Assembly: GCA_910587925.1 (NCBI GenBank)
Contig: CAJUOC010000008.1
Location: 1-64,000, forward strand
DNA from: an uncultured Muribaculaceae bacterium
GTDB lineage: Bacteria; Bacteroidota; Bacteroidia; Bacteroidales; Muribaculaceae
Direction: 5' to 3'
Length of the DNA stretch: 64,000 nucleotides
The position numbers and the translations under genes are program-made. Under the pieces are notes generated by a model. That model worked only from the letters and a program-made list of their open reading frames with translations, had not been told where the DNA came from and ran no database searches. Below are positions 27,201 through 33,607 of this stretch, one piece after another (positions within the stretch are counted from its first letter, which is position 1; the number at the start of each line of letters is the position of its first letter).

Positions 27201-27439
27201 TCTTCGGCTGAAATTTCTCCAAGAGGACCAAACCAACCGCCTCGTTTGTAGGTCTGAGTGCTGTATACGGTGTCGGGCAGCGCCGTGGTCGCCGCTTTAC
27301 TGCTCTTTTGCGCGGGTACACTCTGTCCCTGTCGGGCCGGCTCATCGGCGTGTGCGGGGCGGTCGCCGCGCAGGCGCTGGGCCGATGTGCCGGTCGCAAC
27401 CAGCAGGGTGAGTATTATGCAGAGCAGGCGGGGTGTCAT
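24284..27439 (-). CDS. Large exported repeat/PDZ-like protein, paralogue A
   Basis: 1051 residues from the ATG at 27439, overlapping the STAND stop codon as ATGA, with a signal peptide ending TGTSAQ. The layout is the same as paralogue B: QRLRGDRP, the shared N-terminal module, YD-like repeats, a PDZ-like segment (VEVTDSAAYRLGLLDNDIVVADG) and a C-terminal domain. Identity to paralogue B is very high over the first 250 residues and lower in the middle. That suggests tandem duplication followed by divergence of the repeat region, or gene conversion of the ends. No enzymatic motif is seen. Confidence 0.82.
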   Translation of the reverse strand: MTPRLLCIILTLLVATGTSAQRLRGDRPAHADEPARQGQSVPAQKSSKAATTALPDTVYSTQTYKRGGWFGPLGEISAEDARHRSTSVRFTRRSPKGKWLRIETVDGYGDHVGGIFNPYLVKLGNDADSEASADWAERLGTACIYDIIPDASGDNVVQERAYDKDMNLVYIYTRTPVGTDAAGRRRYVGNYRDHLGRPAEMRPDTTGRYTYGSLVMITEDFSGNDSIVEYMDARGVKKPNGDGVAMEVHTFDSRGDCVRTESRDAAGRPVIDKWSNCGTVTEYDNHHNTIRATYIDDQGRLMAMRSPFDHENNGAASVIRKYDSYGRVISSEFEDTLGRPSTTAYGVARIDIEYDDRGNRTAIRHIGSDGRPHNGHEGHATELAQYDNRGNILNSDRLDADGRPKSIPGQISRIVMEYRDGDAQRTLLQQYVSDGTNQIPHYRHERHPWGERTVYDDSSYRIDSIDSRGNTTFTGYYNADGRPGGVDGWTTMHRRYTYAPGQSSYIESFRMPDGSFDTAGHAVKEAWIDSVAGTDYIRRYRADSVLFETAIMRHSRGYGPVTSQTDVNRFGRPSRAGGLPGVRYLHGDILLAQHHDDKTISALMGRDEFDEPDYFVSAGPVCYYMRNSIPYDEDNRPITDYIGIRNRLPKVMSVEVTDSAAYRLGLLDNDIVVADGIYGCDPRDSVGTDDFRRRYALCSLMQPDAPRSMTVLRADTAAGAYRAVTIPGITGRPSQRGYLLHERYLTRRQLDRIGRAIDSLPGSLPAPLPAGEAPAVLTTCDPYMSERAMPYPARVSDPALLLAVSVPELDLEWRYGQASAEMTSLIAERNADVRHIPAMHLVVTTDGRSLHTISTDSLRLCMTYLDASLPADVTTAMDRLAAAAADTIARMEAAGRTAADTLPLKKLRGRYALQAVSPTDSLVIDIGKDGRYSLTGSTLAYMKDTSGSEITVRITFDTASPRRLTGNAVSLAAEAAYTTVAIDNPPAGDIDEIKQQVDWVFNNSQQRGQFIAMLSWLSPELTARLHLGLAPDGSLKIVNDSGRALNFVKLD

Positions 27440-30400
27440 CGGGCAATGGCTGATTTTTGGCGGTCGTAGCGTGACTTCTCGGCGGTGGAGAGGCGCAGGA
27501 TGTGGTACTCCTCCAGCTCGTCGGAGCCGAGGGTGGCGTCGAGGGTGATACGGCGCAGGCTGTCGCCGTCGGGGCGCAGTACCTCCATCGGCAGCGGGCC
27601 GCGGCGCAGTCGCTCCCACTCGGCGGCAAGGGCGTCGGCTGCGCCGCCCTCGCGCCAGGCGCCGAGCCGCACGATGCGGTCGCCGTCGCGCAGGCCGGCG
27701 GCGTAGAGCGGGCTGCGGCGGTCGAGGATGTGCAGGTATGGCAGCGAGGCGGCCGAGATGTCGGTGGCTTTCTCAAAGACAAAGCCGTAATATGGTGTGC
27801 GGAAGTCGATGCGTCCGTCGTAGTCCCGGTCTTTCTGTATGTGGTAGCCCTCGCTTTTGAAGTCGCGGTATACAATCTGCTGGTATGCCTTGGCATAGTC
27901 GTCGATAAAGACGGAGCCGGTCTCCCACTCGTCGACGGGGCGCACGGAGATAAACTGGTCGTTGAAGTCTTTGTTGTAATACAGCTTGTAGTATCCGTAG
28001 CCCTCGGCTTCCCAGCGCGGGCAGCGTACCGGGGTGCCGTCGATGCCCATGGCGGCGCGGCCCACGGTCTGGCCATCCTGCACTATGTACATCATCGACT
28101 TGAGCACGCGGCTGTCGTTGTCGAGCAGGCGGAATGCGAGCAGATTGCCGTCGGCGTCGCGCCGCTCCTCGCGCACCGGGTACGATGATACGATGCCATA
28201 CTTGTCGACGACCACCGGATTAGGTGTGCCGTCGGTGGCGTAGAAGCGCGACAGCGAGATGCCGTCTGAGCTATGCTCCTGCGACTTACGGTGGTATCTG
28301 GTAGCATAGTCCTGAAACATCTCGCTATGCTCGGCGGGTACCATGTCGCGGCCGTAGTAGGCGGTGACTGAGGAGCCGTCGGGACGCACGGTGTCGACGC
28401 GGGTGGTGTATATGCCGCGCAGGTCGTCGGCGAGGCGGTCGACGGTGACGCCGCCTTTGCTCTCGACTTCATGGAGGTATACGCGGCGGTCGCCGGGGTA
28501 GAAGCGCTCCTCGGCCACCGTGCGTCCGTCGGCATCGTAGCGCAGAGTGCGGCGCCATATGCTGTCGGCGGGGGTGACAAAGGGGGTGCCGTCGGGGCGG
28601 GTGCGCTCGGTGGAGGTGAGCAGTCCGGTGGCCTCGTCGTAGGTATTGCTCACCACGGGCGCCACTGACGGCGGCACGGCGCCGGTCGTGACGGCGCGCA
28701 GCACATTGCCGCGGCGGTCGCGGGTGATGACGCGCACGGCGGCTGCATCGCCCCCGGCCGCGGTGTAGAGCAGCACGGAGTCGCCGCGGGCGCTCTCGCG
28801 CACCCATCCCTCGGGGCCGGGCGCGGCGGCGGGCAGGGTGTCTGAGGGGGTGATGGCGCGTGCCCACGAGCGGGTGTGGCCGTCGGGCGAGGTGATGAGC
28901 ACGTTGGCGCGGGCGGGCTTCATGGTGGCAAACTCGTCGAGGGCGTAGCGCATCACGGTGCCGTCGGGGAGCCGGCGGAAGGTGTAGCCGCTGATGCTGT
29001 CGGCGCCGGGGCGGTTGACGCCGCGCTCGTCGAAAAACCGCATCGAGGCCACACGGCCGTTGCGCGGGTCGTCGGGCCGCAGGCTGTCGCGGTACCAGGT
29101 GAGTTTCACGCGGTCGATGCCCGAGCCGGTCACGGCCATGTTGCGGCCGCCCTGCCCGACGTATTGCAGCCAGGCGTCGCGGCCGTTGCCCAGGTGGAAA
29201 TAGTTGGTCTGAAAGAGCACATTGCCCTCGGCGTCGCTCACTACTTCCTTGTCGATGCTCCGGCCCTCGCCCTCGACAAAGTGGATGTGGGTGGCGCGGG
29301 AGAGCAGGTCGGCAAAGCGGCCGCCGACCGAGTCGCCCGGCGCCGGCTCCGACAGCCCGGTGAGCGGGATGCGCGGCCCGGCGGGCAGCCGTGGATTGGA
29401 CGAGCATACCTCCACATCGGTATAGTGGCCGCGGGCGCCGCGGCGCGACAGACGGTAGTACAGCGGCATAGACTGGCGCCCGGCGGCCGTAAGCTCGGCG
29501 CCGACGCCTACAGGCCAGCCGTCGACGCGCTCAAAGGAGGCATAGTATGCCTCGTGCTCGCTCTCGAAGTACCAGTAGTAAAACACAAATGCTCCCACCA
29601 GCAGCGCCACCACCGCCAGGGCGGCGGCCATGCGGCGGCGGGCGCGGCGGCGATCCTCGCGCGCCTTGCGCTCCAGCTCGCGGCGCTTGTCTTTCTCAGC
29701 GGCAAGTATCTCCTGCTGGCGGCGGCGCTCCTCCTCGCGGGCGCGCAGCATCAGGCGCTCGTCTTTATGCTCCTTCACCACCGGGCAGAGTATGTCGTGG
29801 ACATACTCCAGGCGCAGGTCGCCGGCGTAGTTGAAGCGGCGCAGTATCTTGCGGCGGTCGCAGAGTGTGTCGAGCTCGGCGGCGGTGACTCCGCCGCGGT
29901 GCATGGCGTCGTACACGGTGATATTGTCGCGGCGCCCCTGGCCGTTGAGCAGATGGTCTTCAAGAAACTCGGCGCTCGACGGCGAAATCTCCGATATGGC
30001 CTCGAGGTAGAAATCGGAGATAATCTCGCCGCCCTTCTGCTCGACCAGCCCGGCCGAAATCGACGTGCCGTCGGAGGCGTCGTACAAGCGGTTGAGATAG
30101 AGCGACAGCACGGCCGAGTCGACCTCGATCTCGGGCACACCGTCGAGCTCGAAGTCGTCGCGCCCGGTGACCTTCTCGATGATGAGGCGGGCCACCTCGC
30201 AGGTGACCAGCCCGGGGATGGGCCGCAGGATGATCTGGGCGGCCTGCTCCTCGTTGATGGGCCGCAGACCGTAGCGGTTTTGCTTGAGCGAGGGGATGGC
30301 CGAGGTGTAGTACTCAAATTCCGAGAGGAAGTCCTCGCGGATGGTGAGCACAAAGCGTATGTCGTTGTCGTCGACATAGTCGGTGGCGATGTCGGCCGCC

Positions 30401-31047
30401 GAGAGGTCGAGGTCGCCCATGATGTCGTCGAGACTCACCTCGCCCTCGCCCTCGAGACTTACATCCTCGGGCATCACGGCCTCCGACAGGCCGGCGGCGC
30501 TCTGCTGGAGCTCGGCCGGCATCACATCGTTGAGCATATCGGCCATCTGGGCAAAGAAAGCCTTCTTGCGGGCCTCGTCGGGCTGCAGGGTGAATATCTC
30601 CTCAAACTGGTCGATGATGAGCAGGATACGCAGCCGCCTGCCTGCGGGGTCGCGGAAGGTGTGGCGGTGGAAGTACTCGTAGATGCTCTCGCGGCCGGGC
30701 TCGCGTGCCGGCACCTCCTCGCGGATACATGCAGCCACGGCGGCCGCGTCGCCGCCCGGCACTATGGCCGCGGCTATGGCGGCGTGTATCTGCTCCAGAT
30801 AAGGGCGCGGGTCTTTGTGACTCAGGCGCACGGCCACCGGCAAGTAGCCGTGGCGGCGCATGGCCGGTATTACGCCGGCGTTGAGTATCGACGACTTGCC
30901 GATGCCGCTCTTGCCGTAGAGCAGCACGTCGGGGTCGTTGAGCACACACTGGGTGAGGTCGCGGATATCGTCGTCGCGCCCGTAGAGCACCTCGCCCTCG
31001 CGGTACGACTCCAGTCCGAGCCAGGGATTTTTGCGTCGGCTCTCCAT
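27436..31047 (-). CDS. Membrane STAND NTPase with PDZ-containing ectodomain
   Basis: 1203 residues. It begins NPWLGLESYREGEVLYGRDDDI, typical of STAND/nSTAND NTPases. Walker A is GKSGIGKSS (45-53), Walker B is LLIIDQFEE (142-150), and a sensor-like VLTIREDF lies at 233-240. A helical region ends in a highly charged coiled segment (428-472) and one membrane helix (474-494). The remaining 700 residues are predicted periplasmic: the ectodomain module shared with three exported neighbours, YD-like repeats, and a C-terminal PDZ-like domain (LHILDRRSPLYAAGLRDGD). It could be an ATP-driven signalling hub that reads periplasmic state. Stop and start codons overlap with both neighbours. Confidence 0.92.
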   Translation of the reverse strand: MESRRKNPWLGLESYREGEVLYGRDDDIRDLTQCVLNDPDVLLYGKSGIGKSSILNAGVIPAMRRHGYLPVAVRLSHKDPRPYLEQIHAAIAAAIVPGGDAAAVAACIREEVPAREPGRESIYEYFHRHTFRDPAGRRLRILLIIDQFEEIFTLQPDEARKKAFFAQMADMLNDVMPAELQQSAAGLSEAVMPEDVSLEGEGEVSLDDIMGDLDLSAADIATDYVDDNDIRFVLTIREDFLSEFEYYTSAIPSLKQNRYGLRPINEEQAAQIILRPIPGLVTCEVARLIIEKVTGRDDFELDGVPEIEVDSAVLSLYLNRLYDASDGTSISAGLVEQKGGEIISDFYLEAISEISPSSAEFLEDHLLNGQGRRDNITVYDAMHRGGVTAAELDTLCDRRKILRRFNYAGDLRLEYVHDILCPVVKEHKDERLMLRAREEERRRQQEILAAEKDKRRELERKAREDRRRARRRMAAALAVVALLVGAFVFYYWYFESEHEAYYASFERVDGWPVGVGAELTAAGRQSMPLYYRLSRRGARGHYTDVEVCSSNPRLPAGPRIPLTGLSEPAPGDSVGGRFADLLSRATHIHFVEGEGRSIDKEVVSDAEGNVLFQTNYFHLGNGRDAWLQYVGQGGRNMAVTGSGIDRVKLTWYRDSLRPDDPRNGRVASMRFFDERGVNRPGADSISGYTFRRLPDGTVMRYALDEFATMKPARANVLITSPDGHTRSWARAITPSDTLPAAAPGPEGWVRESARGDSVLLYTAAGGDAAAVRVITRDRRGNVLRAVTTGAVPPSVAPVVSNTYDEATGLLTSTERTRPDGTPFVTPADSIWRRTLRYDADGRTVAEERFYPGDRRVYLHEVESKGGVTVDRLADDLRGIYTTRVDTVRPDGSSVTAYYGRDMVPAEHSEMFQDYATRYHRKSQEHSSDGISLSRFYATDGTPNPVVVDKYGIVSSYPVREERRDADGNLLAFRLLDNDSRVLKSMMYIVQDGQTVGRAAMGIDGTPVRCPRWEAEGYGYYKLYYNKDFNDQFISVRPVDEWETGSVFIDDYAKAYQQIVYRDFKSEGYHIQKDRDYDGRIDFRTPYYGFVFEKATDISAASLPYLHILDRRSPLYAAGLRDGDRIVRLGAWREGGAADALAAEWERLRRGPLPMEVLRPDGDSLRRITLDATLGSDELEEYHILRLSTAEKSRYDRQKSAIAR

Positions 31048-32375
31048 CAGTCCTGATTCATTTTGTGGATTATACGCTCTGTGATGGCATCGATGCTGTC
31101 GGTATCGGAGTAGAAGATGGCATTGTGCTGCTGCATCTTCTCGGGGATGGAGGCGCGGTAGAAGTCAAAGCCCTCGCGCGCCACAGGGATGATGTATGTG
31201 CGGCCCATCGAGGTGGCCACTTCGATGGCCGTGTCCCACTCGTTGCGGTACACATGGCTCTCGCCGCGCTCTCGCTCGACATTATCGCTCAGGATGGGTA
31301 TGAAGTAGCGCGCGGTGCGTATGGCCTTGCGTATCTCCTCCATGAAGTTGCCCCCGTCGGTGAGATTGGCGCGGTCAAACCACACCCTGCGCCCCTGCGC
31401 GGTGAGCCGCTCGTAGAGGCGCTCGGCGACGTCGCTGTCGCTGCGCGAGTAGGATATGAACACATCGACGTTTTCCTCCGGGCGGTCAAACTTGGTGCGC
31501 TCCTCCATCGCGAGCTTCTTCTCCAGCCGCTGCACTATCTGGTCGATGACACTCGACGGGTCGGCCATGGTGAAGGCCTTGGCCCGTGTGAGGAAGTTTA
31601 TCAGTGAGTCGTCGACGGTATCGCGCTCGTAGGAGAGCATGCCGTGGCCGATGTTGGTCTTGCGTATCGAGTACCATATGAAGCGGAAGAGCCAGTCGCT
31701 GTACTCATTGCCCAGCATCAGCAGATACTTGCCCTTCAGCTCCGAGCATAGATTCTTGGGGCGCACCTTATTGTCGTTTGACAGCCACGACGAGCAGAAG
31801 TCGAGCATGTCGGCATCGGTGAGCACATACTTGTGGGCGCCCTCGCCCGCTCGGCCAAACATATAGTAGAGCGTCGGCCGGCGCATGTCGGCGCCGCCCT
31901 TTATGTCGTCGTTTTCGGCCGGATTGTTGTTAAATCGCATCGTGCGCAGCTCATCGCCCCACACCTGCCGCATGGCCTGCTCTACCACCGGGGTGAAGGT
32001 GGTGGTGAGCACAAACGGAAACTGCCTCACCGACAGCAGGCGCATCAGCCGCTGCGACGGCGCGAATCGCTTGGCCGCGAAGATGCGGTTGACCAGATAG
32101 TAGATATTGTCGGCATTGGTGATTTTGTCCAGAAACGTCTTGTCGTAGACCAGCTCCGAGAAGCTGTGGGGCGACTGCTGCAACTCAAACTTATGGGCAA
32201 GGCTCTTGATGATGAGCTGATGCAGGTTGGCCGAGCTCTCGACCAGCATGTCGGCGCCGATGACCGGCACCACATTGCCGTCGATAATCTGCTGTATCAG
32301 ATTGTCCCACTGGGCCTCTGAGGAATCCTCCTCCAGCTCCACATCGTCAAGGATAAAATCATCGAGCAAGTCCAT
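31047..32375 (-). CDS. SIR2-like / TIR domain protein
   Basis: 442 residues from the ATG at 32375. The longer frame upstream contains the promoter and is not used. Residues about 20-220 resemble a SIR2-like domain (VVPVIGAD at 36-42, FVLTTTFTPVVEQAM at 121-135). The usual GAG becomes GAD and the catalytic TTN becomes TTT, so deacylase or NADase activity is doubtful. Residues 302-430 form a TIR domain (VDVFISYSRSD, then VWFD, then ARYFIPILSDN). Glu379 in YRNEWD sits where the NADase Glu lies in SARM1-like TIRs. No signal peptide is present, so it is cytoplasmic. It is the first gene of the locus and a candidate NAD-depleting effector. Confidence 0.88.
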   Translation of the reverse strand: MDLLDDFILDDVELEEDSSEAQWDNLIQQIIDGNVVPVIGADMLVESSANLHQLIIKSLAHKFELQQSPHSFSELVYDKTFLDKITNADNIYYLVNRIFAAKRFAPSQRLMRLLSVRQFPFVLTTTFTPVVEQAMRQVWGDELRTMRFNNNPAENDDIKGGADMRRPTLYYMFGRAGEGAHKYVLTDADMLDFCSSWLSNDNKVRPKNLCSELKGKYLLMLGNEYSDWLFRFIWYSIRKTNIGHGMLSYERDTVDDSLINFLTRAKAFTMADPSSVIDQIVQRLEKKLAMEERTKFDRPEENVDVFISYSRSDSDVAERLYERLTAQGRRVWFDRANLTDGGNFMEEIRKAIRTARYFIPILSDNVERERGESHVYRNEWDTAIEVATSMGRTYIIPVAREGFDFYRASIPEKMQQHNAIFYSDTDSIDAITERIIHKMNQD

Positions 32376-32405
32376 ATGCAAGTAAAGATAATCGATTATT
32401 AACCG

Positions 32406-32413
32406 CAAAGATA
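32406..32413 (-). promoter_or_regulatory. -7 element for the ten-gene locus
   Basis: TATCTTTG (complement) lies 31 bases before the start codon at 32375. No clear TTTG is found about 20 bases upstream, so the promoter may be weak or activator-dependent. Confidence 0.5.
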
Positions 32414-32486
32414 GAAAAAAATCCCAAAAAACGCCTGCCGCCGCCGTAAATACCATATCTTTGCGGCTATAATAGCTAATCCCGAT

Positions 32487-32522
32487 AAAAAAGCACGAAA
32501 GCTACCATGGCCGGTAGCTTTC
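32487..32522 (-). terminator. Intrinsic terminator of higBA
   Basis: A 10-bp perfect stem (32497-32506 with 32513-32522) is followed on the minus strand by six T residues (complement of 32487-32492). It lies 19 bases after the antitoxin stop codon and insulates the TA pair from the locus downstream. Confidence 0.85.
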
Positions 32523-32541
32523 GCTTGTATATAGCTTGGAC

Positions 32542-32874
32542 TCACCAAAGGGCAATCTTGCCCAATGAGCCAAGGTCGAGTGCTGCGGTCTTGACTCCAA
32601 GTGCGCGGAATATCCTGCTGATAGTGGGCAGCGTGATGACGCTTTTGCCCTTCTCGAGTTTTGAGATTTGAGCTTTATTCACACCTACACGCTCCCCGAG
32701 TTGAGCCTGTGTGAGATTCTGCGACATACGAGCCTTTTTAATAGCCTCGCCTATGAAAAACGCATCGACATCTTCCTTCAGCTGCGCTTCCATTTCGTCA
32801 CGTGCGGGAGTCCCGATTGTCCCCCACGTTTCATCTACCAAGACATTTAACGGGGTAAGATTCATATGTGCCAT
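32542..32874 (-). CDS. XRE-type antitoxin, HigA-like
   Basis: 110 residues. An N-terminal linker (about 1-40) is followed by a helix-turn-helix domain (KKARMSQNLTQAQLGERVGV, then AQISKLEKG) typical of XRE/Cro repressors. The gene lies 10 bases downstream of a RelE/HigB-like toxin gene. Toxin-first order is the HigBA arrangement. The antitoxin probably neutralises the toxin and represses their shared promoter. The start could be at 32874 or at Met4. The region is more AT-rich than its surroundings. Confidence 0.88.
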   Translation of the reverse strand: MAHMNLTPLNVLVDETWGTIGTPARDEMEAQLKEDVDAFFIGEAIKKARMSQNLTQAQLGERVGVNKAQISKLEKGKSVITLPTISRIFRALGVKTAALDLGSLGKIALW

Positions 32875-32884
32875 AATGTATTAT

Positions 32885-33223
32885 CTAATTATCAATTTCT
32901 AAATATTGTTTTCGTATAGCTTCCGCTTTTGAAATTTCTTTAGAGGGTGTTTTCTGAGTTTTCTTGGCTATACCATGAGTCGCAATTATCATAGCCCGTC
33001 GTTTTGTATCCCAAAAAGCGAATAATCTATATTTTATGCCATTATAAAGGGTTCGGAATTCCCATATATAGTCATTGAGCTTTTTAAACAATTCATCATC
33101 AATTTCGCCACGCTGAACACGGAGCATGTTGTACAAGACTTTCTTTTTTGTCTTTTCAGGTAATGAACGAACAAATTCATTTGCTTCATCAAGCAATTCA
33201 ATATTAAATTTAATACTATTCAT
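32885..33223 (-). CDS. RelE/HigB-like toxin (Gp49-type)
   Basis: 112 residues from the ATG at 33223, beginning MNSIKFNIELLDEA. An upstream TTG start would overlap the promoter -7 box and is rejected. The pattern EFVRSLPEKTKKKV, then DYIWEFRTLYNGIKYRLFAFWD, then THGIAKKTQKTP matches the phage-derived Gp49/HigB family of ribosome-dependent mRNA interferases. Lys residues near the C-terminus (KKTQKTP) are typical of the active surface. It is AT-rich and flanks the large locus and a tRNA gene, which fits recent acquisition. Confidence 0.88.
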   Translation of the reverse strand: MNSIKFNIELLDEANEFVRSLPEKTKKKVLYNMLRVQRGEIDDELFKKLNDYIWEFRTLYNGIKYRLFAFWDTKRRAMIIATHGIAKKTQKTPSKEISKAEAIRKQYLEIDN

Positions 33224-33250
33224 GATTATTATCATAAAATTATAACTGTG

Positions 33251-33258
33251 CAAAGATA
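33251..33258 (-). promoter_or_regulatory. -7 element for higBA
   Basis: TATCTTTG (complement) lies 28 bases before the toxin start at 33223. About 160 bases of AT-rich sequence with no feature I recognise separate it from tRNA-Gln. Confidence 0.55.
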
Positions 33259-33422
33259 ATAAAAGTTTCCAACAATGGATACTTTTTTTGTAGAAAATAT
33301 TGATGGCGAATTGAGTAAGGATGTATATGTATCGGGATAGCCGCGGGAGTATCGTCGGGGCTTAAAACAGTGTAAGCCAGCGTAGAATGCTGGCTTACTG
33401 CTTGTTGCTGTCGATATTTAAG

Positions 33423-33493
33423 TAGTCTTACCAGGATTCGAACCTGGACAGACAGAACCAAAACCTGTAGTGCTACCATTACACCATAAGACT
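33423..33493 (-). tRNA. tRNA-Gln (anticodon TTG)
   Basis: A 71-base cloverleaf. The acceptor stem (33487-33493 with 33424-33430) is perfectly paired. The D arm contains AATGGTAGC. The anticodon stem ACAGG/TCTGT closes a loop TTTTGGT with anticodon TTG (Gln, CAA). The T arm is CCAGG-TTCGAAT-CCTGG. The 3' CCA is not encoded. The gene lies between the TA pair and the SusCD genes. Confidence 0.95.
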
Positions 33494-33511
33494 ATCGCTG
33501 TCATGCGGTGG

Positions 33512-33543
33512 CAAAGGTACGGTGTTTTGCCGAAATCTCCAAA
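33512..33543 (-). promoter_or_regulatory. Promoter of tRNA-Gln
   Basis: TACCTTTG (complement of 33512-33519) is preceded after 20 bases by TTTG (complement of 33540-33543), a full match to the Bacteroidetes consensus just upstream of the tRNA 5' end. Confidence 0.8.
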
Positions 33544-33550
33544 TTTAGGG

Positions 33551-33592
33551 CGTAAAAAGCGCCGCCCCGAGGCAGGGACGGCGCTTTTTACG
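33551..33592 (-). terminator. Intrinsic terminator of the susCD operon
   Basis: A 14-bp stem (33551-33564 with 33579-33592) includes the A-run and T-run flanking a GC-rich core. It lies 15 bases past the SusD stop codon and could work in both directions. Confidence 0.85.
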
Positions 33593-33607
33593 GTTATGTG
33601 GCGGGGA

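Larger units (their letters stand above)
13440..32413 (-). other. Candidate conflict/signalling operon (ten genes)
   Basis: Ten same-strand genes lie between a single -7 element at 32406 and the stop codon at 13440. Seven junctions overlap by 1 to 4 bases or by 25-35 bases, and the others are 15-41 bases apart. Predicted cytoplasmic parts are SIR2/TIR, STAND ATPase, RyR-like, FHA-like and pseudokinase. Predicted periplasmic or surface parts are trypsin, CHAT protease, PPC protein and three ectodomain-module proteins. STAND NTPases, TIR, SIR2, CHAT and trypsin domains recur in predicted bacterial conflict systems. The combination across the inner membrane is inferred from signal peptides and membrane helices. 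Confidence 0.75.

Noticed and set aside
28876..31056. 726-codon open frame on the plus strand
   Set aside because: Antisense to the STAND gene, whose Walker motifs prove the minus-strand frame.
32456..32463. TATCTTTG on the plus strand, possible promoter
   Set aside because: It faces the 3' ends of minus-strand genes with no plus-strand gene or RNA visible; probably chance.
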